From: Micromonospora inaquosa
GTDB lineage: Bacteria > Actinomycetota > Actinomycetes > Mycobacteriales > Micromonosporaceae
NCBI RefSeq assembly: GCF_003857055.1
Contig: NZ_QGSZ01000224.1
Location: 49,715-113,714 of the forward strand
Length of the DNA: 64,000 bases
Direction of reading: 5' to 3'
In this document: piece by piece, positions 18,572 to 27,973 of the stretch
Layout: each line of letters opens with the position of its first letter
How positions within the stretch are numbered: the stretch's first letter is position 1
Notes under the pieces: generated by a model
The model's input: only the letters and a program-made list of their open reading frames with translations
What the model was told of the DNA's origin: nothing
Database searches by the model: none
Position numbers and translations under genes: made by a program

Positions 18572-19807
18572 ATGACCGCGAACATGAAAACCGCCGAACA
18601 CGACCTCCCCACTCCGCCCGAACCGGGGCTCACGCCGGATCAGGTGATAGCGAGGGCCGAGGCGATGGTGCCCGAACTCGTGAAACGCCAAGGTGAGGCG
18701 GAGGAACGCGGTTTCTACGCCGAGGACATCCACGAACGCTTCGTCCGAAACGGCTTCTACCGAATTCTGGTGCCCCGTCGTTACGGCGGATACGAATTCG
18801 ACGTGGAGACCTTCCTGCGCGTCGCCATGACCCTGGTACGGGGATGCGCCTCGACCGGCTGGATGTACAGCCTCGGGGCCTCGCACGCGCTCATGGCCGC
18901 GACGTTGTTCGACGAGCGGGCGCAGGCGGAGCTCTTCAGCGGTGGCGACTTCATCTGCCCCAGCACCGCGGTCCCCAGCGGATCAGCCGTCCCCGCTGCC
19001 GGCGGCGGATGGACGGTCAACGGCACCTGGTCGTACTGCTCCGGAGCGCCGTACGGAACCCACTTCATGGCACACGCGTTGATGCCCGCGGACAATGGGT
19101 ACCCCCCGGAGACGCTGCTCTTCGTCGCGCCGCAGGACCAGTGGGTGCGACTGGACGACTGGGGACAACTCATGGGCCTGCGGGGCAGCGGCTCGCACAG
19201 CATCACGATGAAGAACAGCCACATCCCCGACCACCTGGCGCAACCTGGCGTGCGGATCGTCGACCACGACGCGACGTCGGGCACGCCGGGCCGGACCCTG
19301 CACGGCAACCCGGAGTACGGCGGCACGCAGCATGCCTTCATCAGCCTCCTCAACTGTTCCATGGCGGTAGGCATGGCGCGGGGAGCGCTGGACACGTACG
19401 AGGACCTGCTCCGCGACCGGACGACCCTGGTGCCGCCGGTGGTGCCCCGCTATCAGGACCCGGACTACCAAATGTGGTACAGCGAAGCCGTCGGGATGAT
19501 CGGCACCGCCGAGGGCGCCCTGCTGAGCGCGATCCAGCAGTGGCATCGCACGGCGGCGCAGGGTCCGGCCGCGGCGACCAGGGAGTCGGACCTGCGCCTC
19601 TCGGCCGTCTGCCGGCACGCCGCCAACCTGTGTTGGGAAGCGATGTCGAAGTACATCATCCCCACGGCGGGCTCGAGTGCGCTGCGCCAGGGTGAGCGCC
19701 TGGAGCGGGTGTGGCGGGACATGTCCACGCTGCGCACCCACGCCGGGCTCTCGATCCTGTTGCCCACGGTCGCCCTGCGCGAGCTCGCCAAGAGCCTGGC
19801 GAGCTGA
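18572..19807 (+). CDS. Second acyl-CoA-dehydrogenase-fold flavin monooxygenase
   Basis: This 411-aa protein has the same fold and motifs as the 8103-9284 product (VPRRYGGYEFD, VNGTWSYCSGAPYG, MGLRGSGSHSITM). It is diverged enough to be a separate enzyme rather than a recent duplicate. Members of this group (HsaA, SgcC, HpaB-like) hydroxylate aromatic rings using free reduced flavin. It lies 235 bases after the second NRPS on the same strand. A phenolic ring on Dpg or on a carrier-bound intermediate is the most likely target. No dedicated reductase is adjacent. The ribosome site before the ATG is weak. Confidence 0.8.
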   Translation: MTANMKTAEHDLPTPPEPGLTPDQVIARAEAMVPELVKRQGEAEERGFYAEDIHERFVRNGFYRILVPRRYGGYEFDVETFLRVAMTLVRGCASTGWMYSLGASHALMAATLFDERAQAELFSGGDFICPSTAVPSGSAVPAAGGGWTVNGTWSYCSGAPYGTHFMAHALMPADNGYPPETLLFVAPQDQWVRLDDWGQLMGLRGSGSHSITMKNSHIPDHLAQPGVRIVDHDATSGTPGRTLHGNPEYGGTQHAFISLLNCSMAVGMARGALDTYEDLLRDRTTLVPPVVPRYQDPDYQMWYSEAVGMIGTAEGALLSAIQQWHRTAAQGPAAATRESDLRLSAVCRHAANLCWEAMSKYIIPTAGSSALRQGERLERVWRDMSTLRTHAGLSILLPTVALRELAKSLAS

Positions 19808-20351
19808 AACCCCACTGCCGCTTTGCCCGTCCGCACCGGTGACGCCGGGCGAACGGGTCGTCCTCCGCCCAGCACGGACGGTCCCCGTTCAGCGCGTGGA
19901 GGGTTGTTCGAGCGTGCCACCGCCGGAGTTGGGGCGCGCCCGAACAACCTCGCGGTGTCCGCTGGTGGGAGCGGTCGGGTGCGGGCCACGGCATGGAGGG
20001 GTCGACGGCCGCCGGGCGAATCCGGCTTCGCGGCGAACCCGACGTGGTCGGGGACGCCGGCGGCGAAACCGTTGGGCCGGGCGCATCCACGACGCCGTCG
20101 GCAGGTCGAGCCGACGGTGGTCCACGCGCTGGTACACAGCCATCGCACGATCTTCGAACGGCCCACAAGCCGCCCCTGGCGGCCGCTCCGGCGGAGCGCG
20201 GGAATGGGTCAGCACCGCCCGGCGGGAAACTCCCAGCGCCTGGCGGTGCTGTCCATCGAGGTCAGAGTCGGACGCGGCCGGTTTCGACCGCAGGCACCTG
20301 ATCAGGATCTCCGGCCGCCTCCGCTGTGACAGCCACGACTGTCAGCCCCGG
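19808..20351. other. Convergent intergenic region
   Basis: 544 bases between the ends of two convergent genes. A 9-base inverted repeat (19902-19910 with 19941-19949, 30-base loop) may contribute to termination, but it is weak. Open frames here have no recognisable protein features and overlap on several strands. Confidence 0.5.
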
Positions 20352-22004
20352 TCACGACGTCCCCCGTTCAAGTCGCTCGGGCCCGTCGCGGATGATGTCG
20401 AGGAAGTGATGCTGGATGTCGTCGACAAGGCTGGCGTCGTGCTTGTCGGTCCGCACCTGGAAGCCGATGTGAAGCCCCTCCGGAGTGGGCGTCACCATGA
20501 GCATCACGACGAAGAAGCTCTTCGTGGCAAACGCGGTGCCCTCGGTCACGAGTGCCCCGTCAACGCCACCGAGGCTGAGGCTGGGTGTCGAGTTGTAGTT
20601 CAGAGCGACCATCCGGTCGAGCGGGATCGCTCCCTCGGATCCGCTGAGCGCTTCTGCCAGATCCTTCGGGGCGACGAGAGCGTCGCGGGCAGCCATCGCC
20701 TGCTGATACGACCCGCGGACTCGCGCGAGCAGGTGCGAGCCTGACCGGGACGGGGCATTCGGGCGCAGCAGAATCGTGCCAACCCGGTTGGTGATGGTCC
20801 TGTCGATCACCTCACCGGAGTTGTTCGCGATCGGGACCATCACCGCGAAATCTGGCGACGCACCCGCCCGGACGAGGGACTCCACGTACACGGCCGCGAT
20901 ACCCACGGATGGCGGCATGCCGTTGGCCCGGGCGTAGTCGTTCCAGGACCGCAGGTCCGACTCCGGTACCCGGAAGCTGCGCAGAACGGCCGGACCTGCG
21001 GCTGAGTACCGCGAGCCGTCATGTATGAGGGGCACCGTCACCGCCCCGTCGCGATGGCTGGGGAACTGGCAGGCCGGGAGTTCACGGAGCTCGTCGCGCC
21101 AGTACTGGCGCTGCGCCTCGATGTCCGACGACGCGAGCTGGTGCCGGAAGTCGCAGGCCATCTCGGCCAGCGAGGCGGTTCGGCCCGGCCACTGCGGCGC
21201 CCTCCCGGCCACCCGCGCCGCGTAGGCAACCGGCAGCTCTCTGGTCAGGATGTCCCACGAACGACCATCGAACCCCGAGTGGTCCACGGCCACCCCGAAC
21301 AGGGTGCGCCCGGTCTGCCCGTTGCGTACGAGCACGCACCGCCAGACCTTCCCCTCGTCGACCCTGAGCGGCGTCCGCATCGCCCGCCTGAGCGCTTCGG
21401 TCGCAGCCTTGTCACTGGCCTCCTCGGCCAACCGGTGAAACTCCACCCGCCCCGGATCGGCCGGCACTTCCGCCAGGCCGAGATCCGGCTCGCTGAGGTA
21501 CCGGGCGTGCAGCGCCTGGTGACGGCGATGGACATCGGTCGCGGCACTCTCCAGAGCGGCCGCATCGATTTCGCCGTCGAACCACCAGGCAATCTCGACC
21601 ACGATCTTCTGCGGAACAGATTCCGCCTGAATCGGCGAGATGGCCACGAGTTCGTCGCCTTCGGCCCCGGAAGGCCCGGCGGGGACGTCCTGCGCGTTGC
21701 TCACCGAGCCGCGAGCGGAGTCGATCCACGCTGCGAGCTGGGCAACGGTGGGAGTCCGGAAGACCTGGGTGAACCTGACACGTACGCCGGTCATCTGCTC
21801 CAGCCGGGCACAGGCGACTGTCACCCACACCGAGTCGAGTCCGAGATCGAAGACGGAAGCCGTGCGCGGCAGGCCGGGAACATTGAGCATCTCGGCGAAG
21901 AGGCGCTCGACCATGACCTCCGTCTCGCCTTGCGGGCACTCGTCCCCGACAACACCCGACGACGGAGCGGTGTCGGAGGTTTCCAGGGCTTCTTGCTGCG
22001 TCAT
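20352..22004 (-). CDS. NRPS T-C didomain protein
   Basis: The 550-aa product begins MTQQEALE at 22004 after a GAGGAG ribosome site; longer upstream frames lack one. Residues about 30-110 form a carrier with FDLGLDSVW, a variant more typical of polyketide-style carriers. Residues about 130-550 are a condensation domain with VDHSGFDGRS, keeping the catalytic histidine and aspartate. It has no adenylation domain, so its carrier must be charged in trans. It is transcribed divergently from the free carrier and condensation genes at 22218-23962. It is probably a distinct module of the same split assembly line, possibly joining an acyl or enediyne-derived partner. Confidence 0.85.
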   Translation of the reverse strand: MTQQEALETSDTAPSSGVVGDECPQGETEVMVERLFAEMLNVPGLPRTASVFDLGLDSVWVTVACARLEQMTGVRVRFTQVFRTPTVAQLAAWIDSARGSVSNAQDVPAGPSGAEGDELVAISPIQAESVPQKIVVEIAWWFDGEIDAAALESAATDVHRRHQALHARYLSEPDLGLAEVPADPGRVEFHRLAEEASDKAATEALRRAMRTPLRVDEGKVWRCVLVRNGQTGRTLFGVAVDHSGFDGRSWDILTRELPVAYAARVAGRAPQWPGRTASLAEMACDFRHQLASSDIEAQRQYWRDELRELPACQFPSHRDGAVTVPLIHDGSRYSAAGPAVLRSFRVPESDLRSWNDYARANGMPPSVGIAAVYVESLVRAGASPDFAVMVPIANNSGEVIDRTITNRVGTILLRPNAPSRSGSHLLARVRGSYQQAMAARDALVAPKDLAEALSGSEGAIPLDRMVALNYNSTPSLSLGGVDGALVTEGTAFATKSFFVVMLMVTPTPEGLHIGFQVRTDKHDASLVDDIQHHFLDIIRDGPERLERGTS

Positions 22005-22217
22005 TTCCACTCCTCGGAGGGGATAGGAAGGGCCGGCAACCACGGTTGCCCAGAGGCTGAGGATCGCTCCACCTTCTGCGGCCTCGCACCTCTCTTGTTG
22101 CCCAGCGGCCTGCACCGTGCGGTCGCTGACCGAGGCGAGGGCAATCCCTGAGGTGCACCCGGTCGAACCGACTGCCACGTTGGGTTCCGCAAAGCACCTT
22201 CAGCTCCGGGCTCACGA

Positions 22218-22610
22218 ATGGGGAAGGGTATGGATTCCAGCTCCGCCCGGGAACAGCTCGCCACGCAAGCCGCTCAGGCGCCGTGCGCGGAGTTGCCCGA
22301 ACCAGTATTCGCCAACCCGTCGGCCTACCGGGCGCCCGGTACGCCCCGGCAGGAGACGCTCTGTTCGCTGTTCGCGGAGGCCCTCAGCGTGACGAGGGTC
22401 GGATTGGACGACAGCTTCTTCGACCTCGGCGGCCAGTCGCTGAACGGGGTCCGGCTGATCAACCTCATCAACAACGCCCTCGGTTTGGAGCTGACGATCG
22501 ACGAGTTGTTCGACTTTCCCACCGTCGCCGAGTTGGACCAGCACCTCGGGGCCGATCCGGACCGAGCCCTCACTCAGCAGCAGATCGCGACCAGCAGGAG
22601 GCAGGCGTGA
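22218..22610 (+). CDS. Stand-alone peptidyl carrier protein
   Basis: This 130-aa protein holds a single carrier domain with [18 protein letters not shown] (serine near residue 74) and the downstream DELFDFPTVAEL helix. The first 45 residues are flexible and proline/alanine-rich. Discrete carriers in NRPS pathways hold an amino acid while it is modified, for example by ring hydroxylation. It is a good candidate acceptor for the amino acid activated by the NRPS at 14785, whose own carrier lacks serine. Its TGA overlaps the GTG of the following condensation gene by four bases. Confidence 0.9.
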   Translation: MGKGMDSSSAREQLATQAAQAPCAELPEPVFANPSAYRAPGTPRQETLCSLFAEALSVTRVGLDDSFFDLGGQSLNGVRLINLINNALGLELTIDELFDFPTVAELDQHLGADPDRALTQQQIATSRRQA

Positions 22611-23962
22611 CGACAACCGACGCCGAAGGTCAGGCCGTGACCGTCCCGTTGTCACTGAATCAGGAGTTCAACAGCCTCTTCGACGGGGGCGGCGACGACG
22701 GCCCGTTCGGTTGCCGCAACCACGCCGTTTCCGGCTGGCGCATCACTGGTGGTCCCGTCGACAGCGACGTCCTGCGCGACGCGCTGCTCGACGTCGTGAC
22801 CCGGCACGAGGCACTCCGGACGCGCATCGCCGGGCCGCCCGACGACCGGTACCAGGAGATTCTGCCGCCCAGCCCGGTGCGGCTGGATGTCCGTGACTTC
22901 CCGGCCGCTCCCGAGGCGTCCCGCGCGGAGCTGGCCGAGGCGCTGATCCACGAGATCGAGACGGAGACGATAAGCGCGTACGAGGCGCCGTTCCTGCGTG
23001 CCACGCTGGCCAGGTTCGATGAGCGCGATGCGGTCCTGATTCTGATGGCACATCACATCAGCGTCGACGGACAGTCCCTGACGGTGATCATTCGGGACCT
23101 GGCCAATCGCTACGCCGCCCGGATCGGCCGCAGCGTTCCGGACCTACCAGCGTCCCCGCAGTACCGCGAGTACGGCGTCTGGGAACGTACGGCGGCCGAA
23201 TCGGCCGCGGCCCGCGAATACTGGCAGCGCCAACTGGACGGCGCCCTCTTCACGGCGATCCCGACCGACCTGCCGCGCTCGTTGGGCCTTGCGGAGTCGA
23301 CCGCCCGGCATCGCTTTCTGATTCCGGGCGACGTGGTGTCGGCCATCGACCGCATGGCCAGGTCGAACCGAGCCACGCGCTTCATGGCCATCGCCGCGGT
23401 CTACCAGCTGCTCGTGCATCGGCTGACCGGCGTCACGGACGTGGTGATGGCGACGTTCACTCCGGGCCGCGGCGGAGGGCTCTTCGACGAGACTGTCGGT
23501 TCGCTCTACAACTTCATCCCGCTGCGAACGGACCTCACCGGCTGCAAGACGTACGAGGACGTGCTCAAGCGGACCCGCCGAACGTGTCTCGAGGCCTTCG
23601 CGCACGACATCCCGTCTATTCAGATCTTCACCGAAGCGCCTCAACTGATGGGCCCGGTGATGACCGACAACGCGACCGCGATGGTGCTCCAGAGCGTCCC
23701 CCTGAACCCGATCGTCGACGCGCCGGGTGACCTGAGATTCGTGCAGATCACCCGACTGCTGAAATCGCAGGAGCTGGCGTCCGCGGTGCCGGACGGCGCG
23801 CTGTGGGACATAAACAAGGATCCGTCGGGCGATGCCATCGGCTCCGTCGCCTACAAGCGAAACCTCTTCCGCGAGGACACCATCGTCTCCATGGCCGCAG
23901 AGTTCGGCGAGATAGCGCGCCTCTTCAGCGCGTCTCCTGGCGCTTCGGCGGGTCTGCTCTGA
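22607..23962 (+). CDS. Stand-alone NRPS condensation domain
   Basis: This 451-aa protein is a single condensation domain with an intact MAHHISVDGQS motif (about residues 145-155) and conserved flanking regions (TRHEALRTRI, GSLYNFIPLRTDLTG). The GTG start overlaps the stop of the carrier gene, so both are made together. Free-standing condensation enzymes form amide or ester bonds between a carrier-bound acyl group and a soluble or carrier-bound acceptor. SgcC5 of the C-1027 pathway, which attaches an amino acid to an enediyne core, is the precedent. Such a joining role is attractive here but is an inference from context. Confidence 0.88.
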   Translation: MTTTDAEGQAVTVPLSLNQEFNSLFDGGGDDGPFGCRNHAVSGWRITGGPVDSDVLRDALLDVVTRHEALRTRIAGPPDDRYQEILPPSPVRLDVRDFPAAPEASRAELAEALIHEIETETISAYEAPFLRATLARFDERDAVLILMAHHISVDGQSLTVIIRDLANRYAARIGRSVPDLPASPQYREYGVWERTAAESAAAREYWQRQLDGALFTAIPTDLPRSLGLAESTARHRFLIPGDVVSAIDRMARSNRATRFMAIAAVYQLLVHRLTGVTDVVMATFTPGRGGGLFDETVGSLYNFIPLRTDLTGCKTYEDVLKRTRRTCLEAFAHDIPSIQIFTEAPQLMGPVMTDNATAMVLQSVPLNPIVDAPGDLRFVQITRLLKSQELASAVPDGALWDINKDPSGDAIGSVAYKRNLFREDTIVSMAAEFGEIARLFSASPGASAGLL

Positions 23963-24061
23963 CCTCCGGCCGGGGGACACCTCGGCCGTGTCTTCCTCGC
24001 TCACGACAACGACAGCTTCGTGCAGGGCGAACCGGCACGATGCCAGGAGAGGACGTACTTC

Positions 24062-25066
24062 GTGACCAGTGATCCGCACAACATGCGGTTCGGCATGTTC
24101 ATCCCCCAGGGGGGTGATTTCGAGCTCGCGGGCATACCGACGACCGAGCAGTGGAACGTGCTGCGTGATCTTGCCCAGGCGGCCGACGCCGGGCCGTTCG
24201 AGTCGATCTGGGTGTTCGACCACTTCATCACCGACCCGCCGTCCGACGAGTCGACGTTCGAGGCGTGGTCGATGATGGCGGCGTTCGCCGCCTGCACGTC
24301 GCGGGTGCGGCTGGGGCAGCTCTGCACGTGCATGGGCTACCGCAACCCGGCCTACCTGGCCAAGGTGGCGGCCTGCATCGACGTCATGTCCGGCGGCCGG
24401 CTGGATGTCGGCATCGGCGCCGGTTGGTACGAGCACGAGTGGCGCAGTTACGGCTACGGCTTCCCCAGCCTCGCCGACCGACTGGACATGCTCGACGAGG
24501 GCGCCCAGATCATGCGGCAGATGTGGAAGACCGGCACGGCCACCCTGATGGGGAAGCACTACCAGATCGACGGTGCGATCAGCCGGCCGCTGCCCTTGCA
24601 GGAGGGCGGGATCCCGTTGTGGATCGGTGGTGCCGGCGAGAAGAAGACCCTGCGGACCGCGGCGAAGTACGCGCAGTACACGAACTTCGGGGCCTCACTG
24701 GACGGGTTCGAGCACAAGTCCCAGGTCCTGGCCGCGCACTGCAAGGATGTGGGCACCGACTTCGACGCGATCGTCCGCTCGGTCCTCCTCAACGTGACCA
24801 TCGGTGAGACCGAGAAGGAGGTTGCCGACAGGTTGGCCTGGGTGCGCGCCCACTACGAGCCGCTGTTGCCGGCCGCGCAACTGGAGCCGCTTCTTCGCTA
24901 TTGGACGGAGGGCCTGATCGGCACGCCGGAACAGATCGTGGAACAGCTGACCAAGGCCGGTCAGATCGGCGTCGGGTACGTGATCGGCAGGTTCATCGAC
25001 GCGGCCTACGACCGGAGGAGCATGGATCTGTTCGCCGACAGGGTGATACCGGAACTGACCCGCTGA
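24062..25066 (+). CDS. Luciferase-like (LLM class) flavin or F420-dependent oxidoreductase
   Basis: This 334-aa TIM-barrel oxidoreductase shows the family hallmarks FGMFIPQGGDF at the N-terminus, IWVFDHFITDP, then VMSGGRLDVGIGAGWYEHEW near the middle and GTPEQIVEQL near the C-terminus. LLM proteins use FMN with a reductase, or F420, for monooxygenation or hydride transfer. The sequence alone does not decide the cofactor. The GTG at 24062 has an AGGAGAGG ribosome site. The gene follows the condensation gene by 99 bases and probably shares its transcript. A tailoring oxidation is likely. Confidence 0.85.
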   Translation: MTSDPHNMRFGMFIPQGGDFELAGIPTTEQWNVLRDLAQAADAGPFESIWVFDHFITDPPSDESTFEAWSMMAAFAACTSRVRLGQLCTCMGYRNPAYLAKVAACIDVMSGGRLDVGIGAGWYEHEWRSYGYGFPSLADRLDMLDEGAQIMRQMWKTGTATLMGKHYQIDGAISRPLPLQEGGIPLWIGGAGEKKTLRTAAKYAQYTNFGASLDGFEHKSQVLAAHCKDVGTDFDAIVRSVLLNVTIGETEKEVADRLAWVRAHYEPLLPAAQLEPLLRYWTEGLIGTPEQIVEQLTKAGQIGVGYVIGRFIDAAYDRRSMDLFADRVIPELTR

Positions 25067-25531
25067 CTCGTGGGTGGAACGTGGGTGAGGTTATTCAGGC
25101 TGACGCCGGGCACGCGCCTGACCTACGGCGATGGCATCGCCTGAGTAACCTCGCCCACCCGAGCACCCACGGCGCACCCGGTCGAATCAGCAGGTCGTCG
25201 AGGTCAACCGCGAACAGCCCTCAGGATGCCCGTTCCACGGCCTGAGGACGACCGGTCGCGCGATTCGCGCCGAACGCGCCGGCGTCCGTCGGACACGGCC
25301 GACGTCAGGCGAGGGCTGCTGCCGCCGTAGGCCTGGTCGTCGGCGGCCCTGCCGCCCTGACGCCGTGTGGCACGTGGCCGCGGCCCTCTCGCTGATCGGG
25401 ATGCTGACAACCGACGATTTCCGGCACAGTGGCTATCATCCATAGCTGCTCTGGCCTCGCCACCGACAAATGGATCGTCCGGTCGGACGGGCGAGCCGGG
25501 TCTTCGATTGAGTGAGGTGAGGGGGCGGCGC
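25067..25531. other. Intergenic region with long inverted repeat
   Basis: 465 bases between the LLM oxidoreductase and the serine hydrolase. It contains the large inverted repeat at 25081-25158. The remaining 370 bases show no gene or recognised element. A GAGGTGAGGGGG ribosome site lies at its right end. Confidence 0.5.
25081..25158. terminator. 20-bp-arm inverted repeat, possible terminator
   Basis: Bases 25081-25100 and 25139-25158 are reverse complements across 20 positions with two mismatches that form G-U pairs in RNA. The loop is 38 bases. It starts 15 bases after the LLM stop codon, which fits a transcription terminator. The long loop is unusual, so an operator or mobile-element end is also possible. 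Confidence 0.5.
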
Positions 25532-26722
25532 GTGTCGGCTGGCGGGTTTTCGGCGAAGCGGCTGGTCCGGGTGCGGGACCTGCTCGAGCGTCTCGTTGGC
25601 TCCGGCTTCGTTCCGGGCGTCCTGGTAGCCCTTGCCCGCCACGGTGAGGTGCGTGTCGAAGCCACGGGGACCCTCGCGTTCCAGGGTGCGGGCGCGGGGA
25701 TCCCGATGGCCGGAGACACCATCGTTCGGATGGGGTCGATGACGAAGCCGATCGTCGCCGCGTGTGCAATGACCCTGGTCGAGGAGTGCACGCTGCGTCT
25801 GGACGACCCGGTGGACGACCTGCTGCCGGAGCTGGCGGAAATGAGAGTGCTCGCCGATCCCGGTGGGTCGCTGCAGGACACCGTTGCGGCGAAACGCCCC
25901 GTAACGCTGCGCGATCTGCTGACCTTCACTCTGGGCACCGGTACGGTCATCGCCAAACCGAGCACGGTTCCGATCGCCGAGGCGCTGGACTCGATCGGCA
26001 GGCCAGACCTGGACGGGTGGGTGCGCGGCCTGGGCGCGCTGCCTCTGGTTCACCAGCCGGGTGAGCGCTGGATGTACGACACCGCCGCGGACGCGACAGG
26101 TGCGCTCATCGCCCGGGCCACCGGCAAGCCTCTCGGGCAGGCCCTGCGCGAGAGGATCTGCGATCCGCTCGGGATGAGGGACACCGGTTTCAGTGTGGAC
26201 AGCGCACGTCTCGGCCGGCTCGCGACGGCGTACGCACGTGACGATGGCCCGACCGGCGAGGCGGTCGTCGAGGACCCTCCGGACGGACGGTTCAGCGGGC
26301 CGGTGGCCTTCGAGGGCGGTGGTGGTGGGCTCGTCTCGACCGCCGACGACTACCTCGCCTTCGCTTCGGCTCTACTCGCCGGCGGCACCCATCACGGCCA
26401 GCGGTTTCTCTCCCGGTCGTCGGTGACCCTGATGGCAACCGACCATCTGAGCCCCGCGCAGAAGGTCGTCTCTGGATTCGAGCCGGGATATTTCGACAAT
26501 TTCGGCTGGGGTTTTGGGATGTCGGTCGTCACCCGGCGTACGCACCTCGGTCCCTCGGTCGGCAGCTACGGATGGCCCGGCTTCTATGGCACCGCCTGGT
26601 ACAACGACCCCGCCGAGGACATGGCGACGGTCGTCGTCATGCAGCGGGCGCACATGGGTAATCAGAAGCTGCCGCTGTGGAGCGACTTCTGGACCACCAT
26701 CTATCAGGCCATCGACGACTGA
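25532..26722 (+). CDS. Beta-lactamase-fold serine hydrolase (class C-like)
   Basis: This 396-aa protein belongs to the serine beta-lactamase / penicillin-binding-protein-like hydrolase superfamily. The nucleophile motif is SMTK (Ser69-Lys72). The second motif, normally YxN, reads YDT in WMYDTAADATG. A GGGGGLVSTADDY segment precedes the C-terminal lobe. There is no signal peptide, so it is probably a cytosolic esterase, amidase or acyltransferase rather than a cell-wall enzyme. Relatives in natural-product pathways release or transfer acyl groups. The GTG at 25532 was chosen for the GAGGTGAGGGGG site. A role in product maturation is possible but unproven. Confidence 0.82.
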   Translation: MSAGGFSAKRLVRVRDLLERLVGSGFVPGVLVALARHGEVRVEATGTLAFQGAGAGIPMAGDTIVRMGSMTKPIVAACAMTLVEECTLRLDDPVDDLLPELAEMRVLADPGGSLQDTVAAKRPVTLRDLLTFTLGTGTVIAKPSTVPIAEALDSIGRPDLDGWVRGLGALPLVHQPGERWMYDTAADATGALIARATGKPLGQALRERICDPLGMRDTGFSVDSARLGRLATAYARDDGPTGEAVVEDPPDGRFSGPVAFEGGGGGLVSTADDYLAFASALLAGGTHHGQRFLSRSSVTLMATDHLSPAQKVVSGFEPGYFDNFGWGFGMSVVTRRTHLGPSVGSYGWPGFYGTAWYNDPAEDMATVVVMQRAHMGNQKLPLWSDFWTTIYQAIDD

Positions 26723-26936
26723 GTCGGTGATCGGCGAGAAGACCTGGAGAGTGGGGCGTGACCGGCTCCCACGAACCGGCCCACAGCTCTCGACCGGGTC
26801 ATCCGACCGCCACGGCAGCCCGTTGGCGACCAGCCGACACAGCCGCTCGGCAGGGTGGTGGTTGATCGGTACTTCCCAATCGATCGTGTTAGCGTCTCCC
26901 AACAACTTTCGTTACGCGATCAGTTTCGGAGGGCTG

Positions 26937-27443
26937 ATGAAGCCGAGCGAACGCATCGACCGGCGTTACAGCGACGACGAGGGCCGAGTGGTCCCGTGGA
27001 CCGACGCCGAGGCGAGGTTGGCAGCGACGGAGCTCGCCTGGGTGGTGACCGTGCGGCCGGACGGCCGTCCGCACGCGACGCCGATGGTGCCGGTGTTCCA
27101 TGACGGGAAGGTCTACTTCCACACCGGCAGCAAAGAGGTGAAGTACGCCAACATCCAGGCCAATCCGCAGGTGCTCGTGCTCGCTGGCGACACCGCCTGG
27201 CAGCAAGGCCTCGACGTGGCCGTCGAGGGGACGGCCGTGCCGGTCACCGACGACGCACTGCTGCGCAAGCTCGCCGAGCTCTACCGCGACCGCTGGGACG
27301 GCCGCTGGCAGCTCGACATCAAGGACGGCGCCATAGTCTCCGAGCTGCCCGACAGCGAGGTCGTGGCCTTCGAAGTCACACCCAACAGGGCGTTCAGCCA
27401 CTCCAAGGGCGACCCGTTCAGCCAGACCAATTATCGCCTCTGA
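26937..27443 (+). CDS. PNPOx-fold flavin/F420-binding protein
   Basis: This 168-aa split-barrel protein has the pattern of the pyridoxamine-phosphate-oxidase-like family (ELAWVVTVRPDGRPHATPMVPVFHDG, then VYFHTGSKEVKYANI). Many actinobacterial members bind F420 or FMN and reduce small molecules; others are biliverdin reductases or of unknown function. The ATG follows a GGAGGG ribosome site. It sits between the serine hydrolase and dpgA, both on the same strand. With the nearby LLM protein it may form part of an F420 or flavin redox step. No substrate is assigned. Confidence 0.8.
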   Translation: MKPSERIDRRYSDDEGRVVPWTDAEARLAATELAWVVTVRPDGRPHATPMVPVFHDGKVYFHTGSKEVKYANIQANPQVLVLAGDTAWQQGLDVAVEGTAVPVTDDALLRKLAELYRDRWDGRWQLDIKDGAIVSELPDSEVVAFEVTPNRAFSHSKGDPFSQTNYRL

Positions 27444-27973
27444 TCCGGCAACGTCGACGCGACCAGGCAGAGGCACCGTCCGGCTCCTTCCCCCTCCGGC
27501 AGCACCGACCTGAGCGCCCAGGACCACGGCCGTCGGTCAGGCCAATCTGCCAGCGCCCCCGGACACACCGAGCCACTGGTGGAGCCCCGAGGCACCGGCA
27601 GAAGTCTGTGGCCCCGCCCAGCGCCATTCACCCGCACTGCGGGTAACCGCTCCTCGACGAGATGGTCTCGCTGCTCCGCGATCTCGTCCGCTGCGTACGG
27701 TTCTGCGGGCTCGGCAAAACTGCCCCGGCCGCCACGAGGATCATCTTCCGAATTCGGCAGACTCGGATTGCTGTTGCGCGCCTTCAACCCTCTCCGGTGA
27801 CGCCTCAGCTGGCCTGACTCCGACGTTGGCCCGGTGTCGGGGAATTTCAGCTGACGCCCGGCAATCTCCAAGATGCCGCGTCCACGGCTCGGGCCGCATT
27901 GTCGTAGAACGAGCACAATGCTGCTTTGGCCAAGCACGCCAAGGTGGCTGAGATGCGGAAGGAAGATCTGCGC
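27444..27973. other. Intergenic region upstream of dpgA
   Basis: 530 bases with no recognisable gene. It probably carries the promoter of dpgAB. Several frames are open on both strands but none shows conserved motifs. A TTG-started extension of DpgA back to 27926 is open, but its start lacks a ribosome site. Confidence 0.5.
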
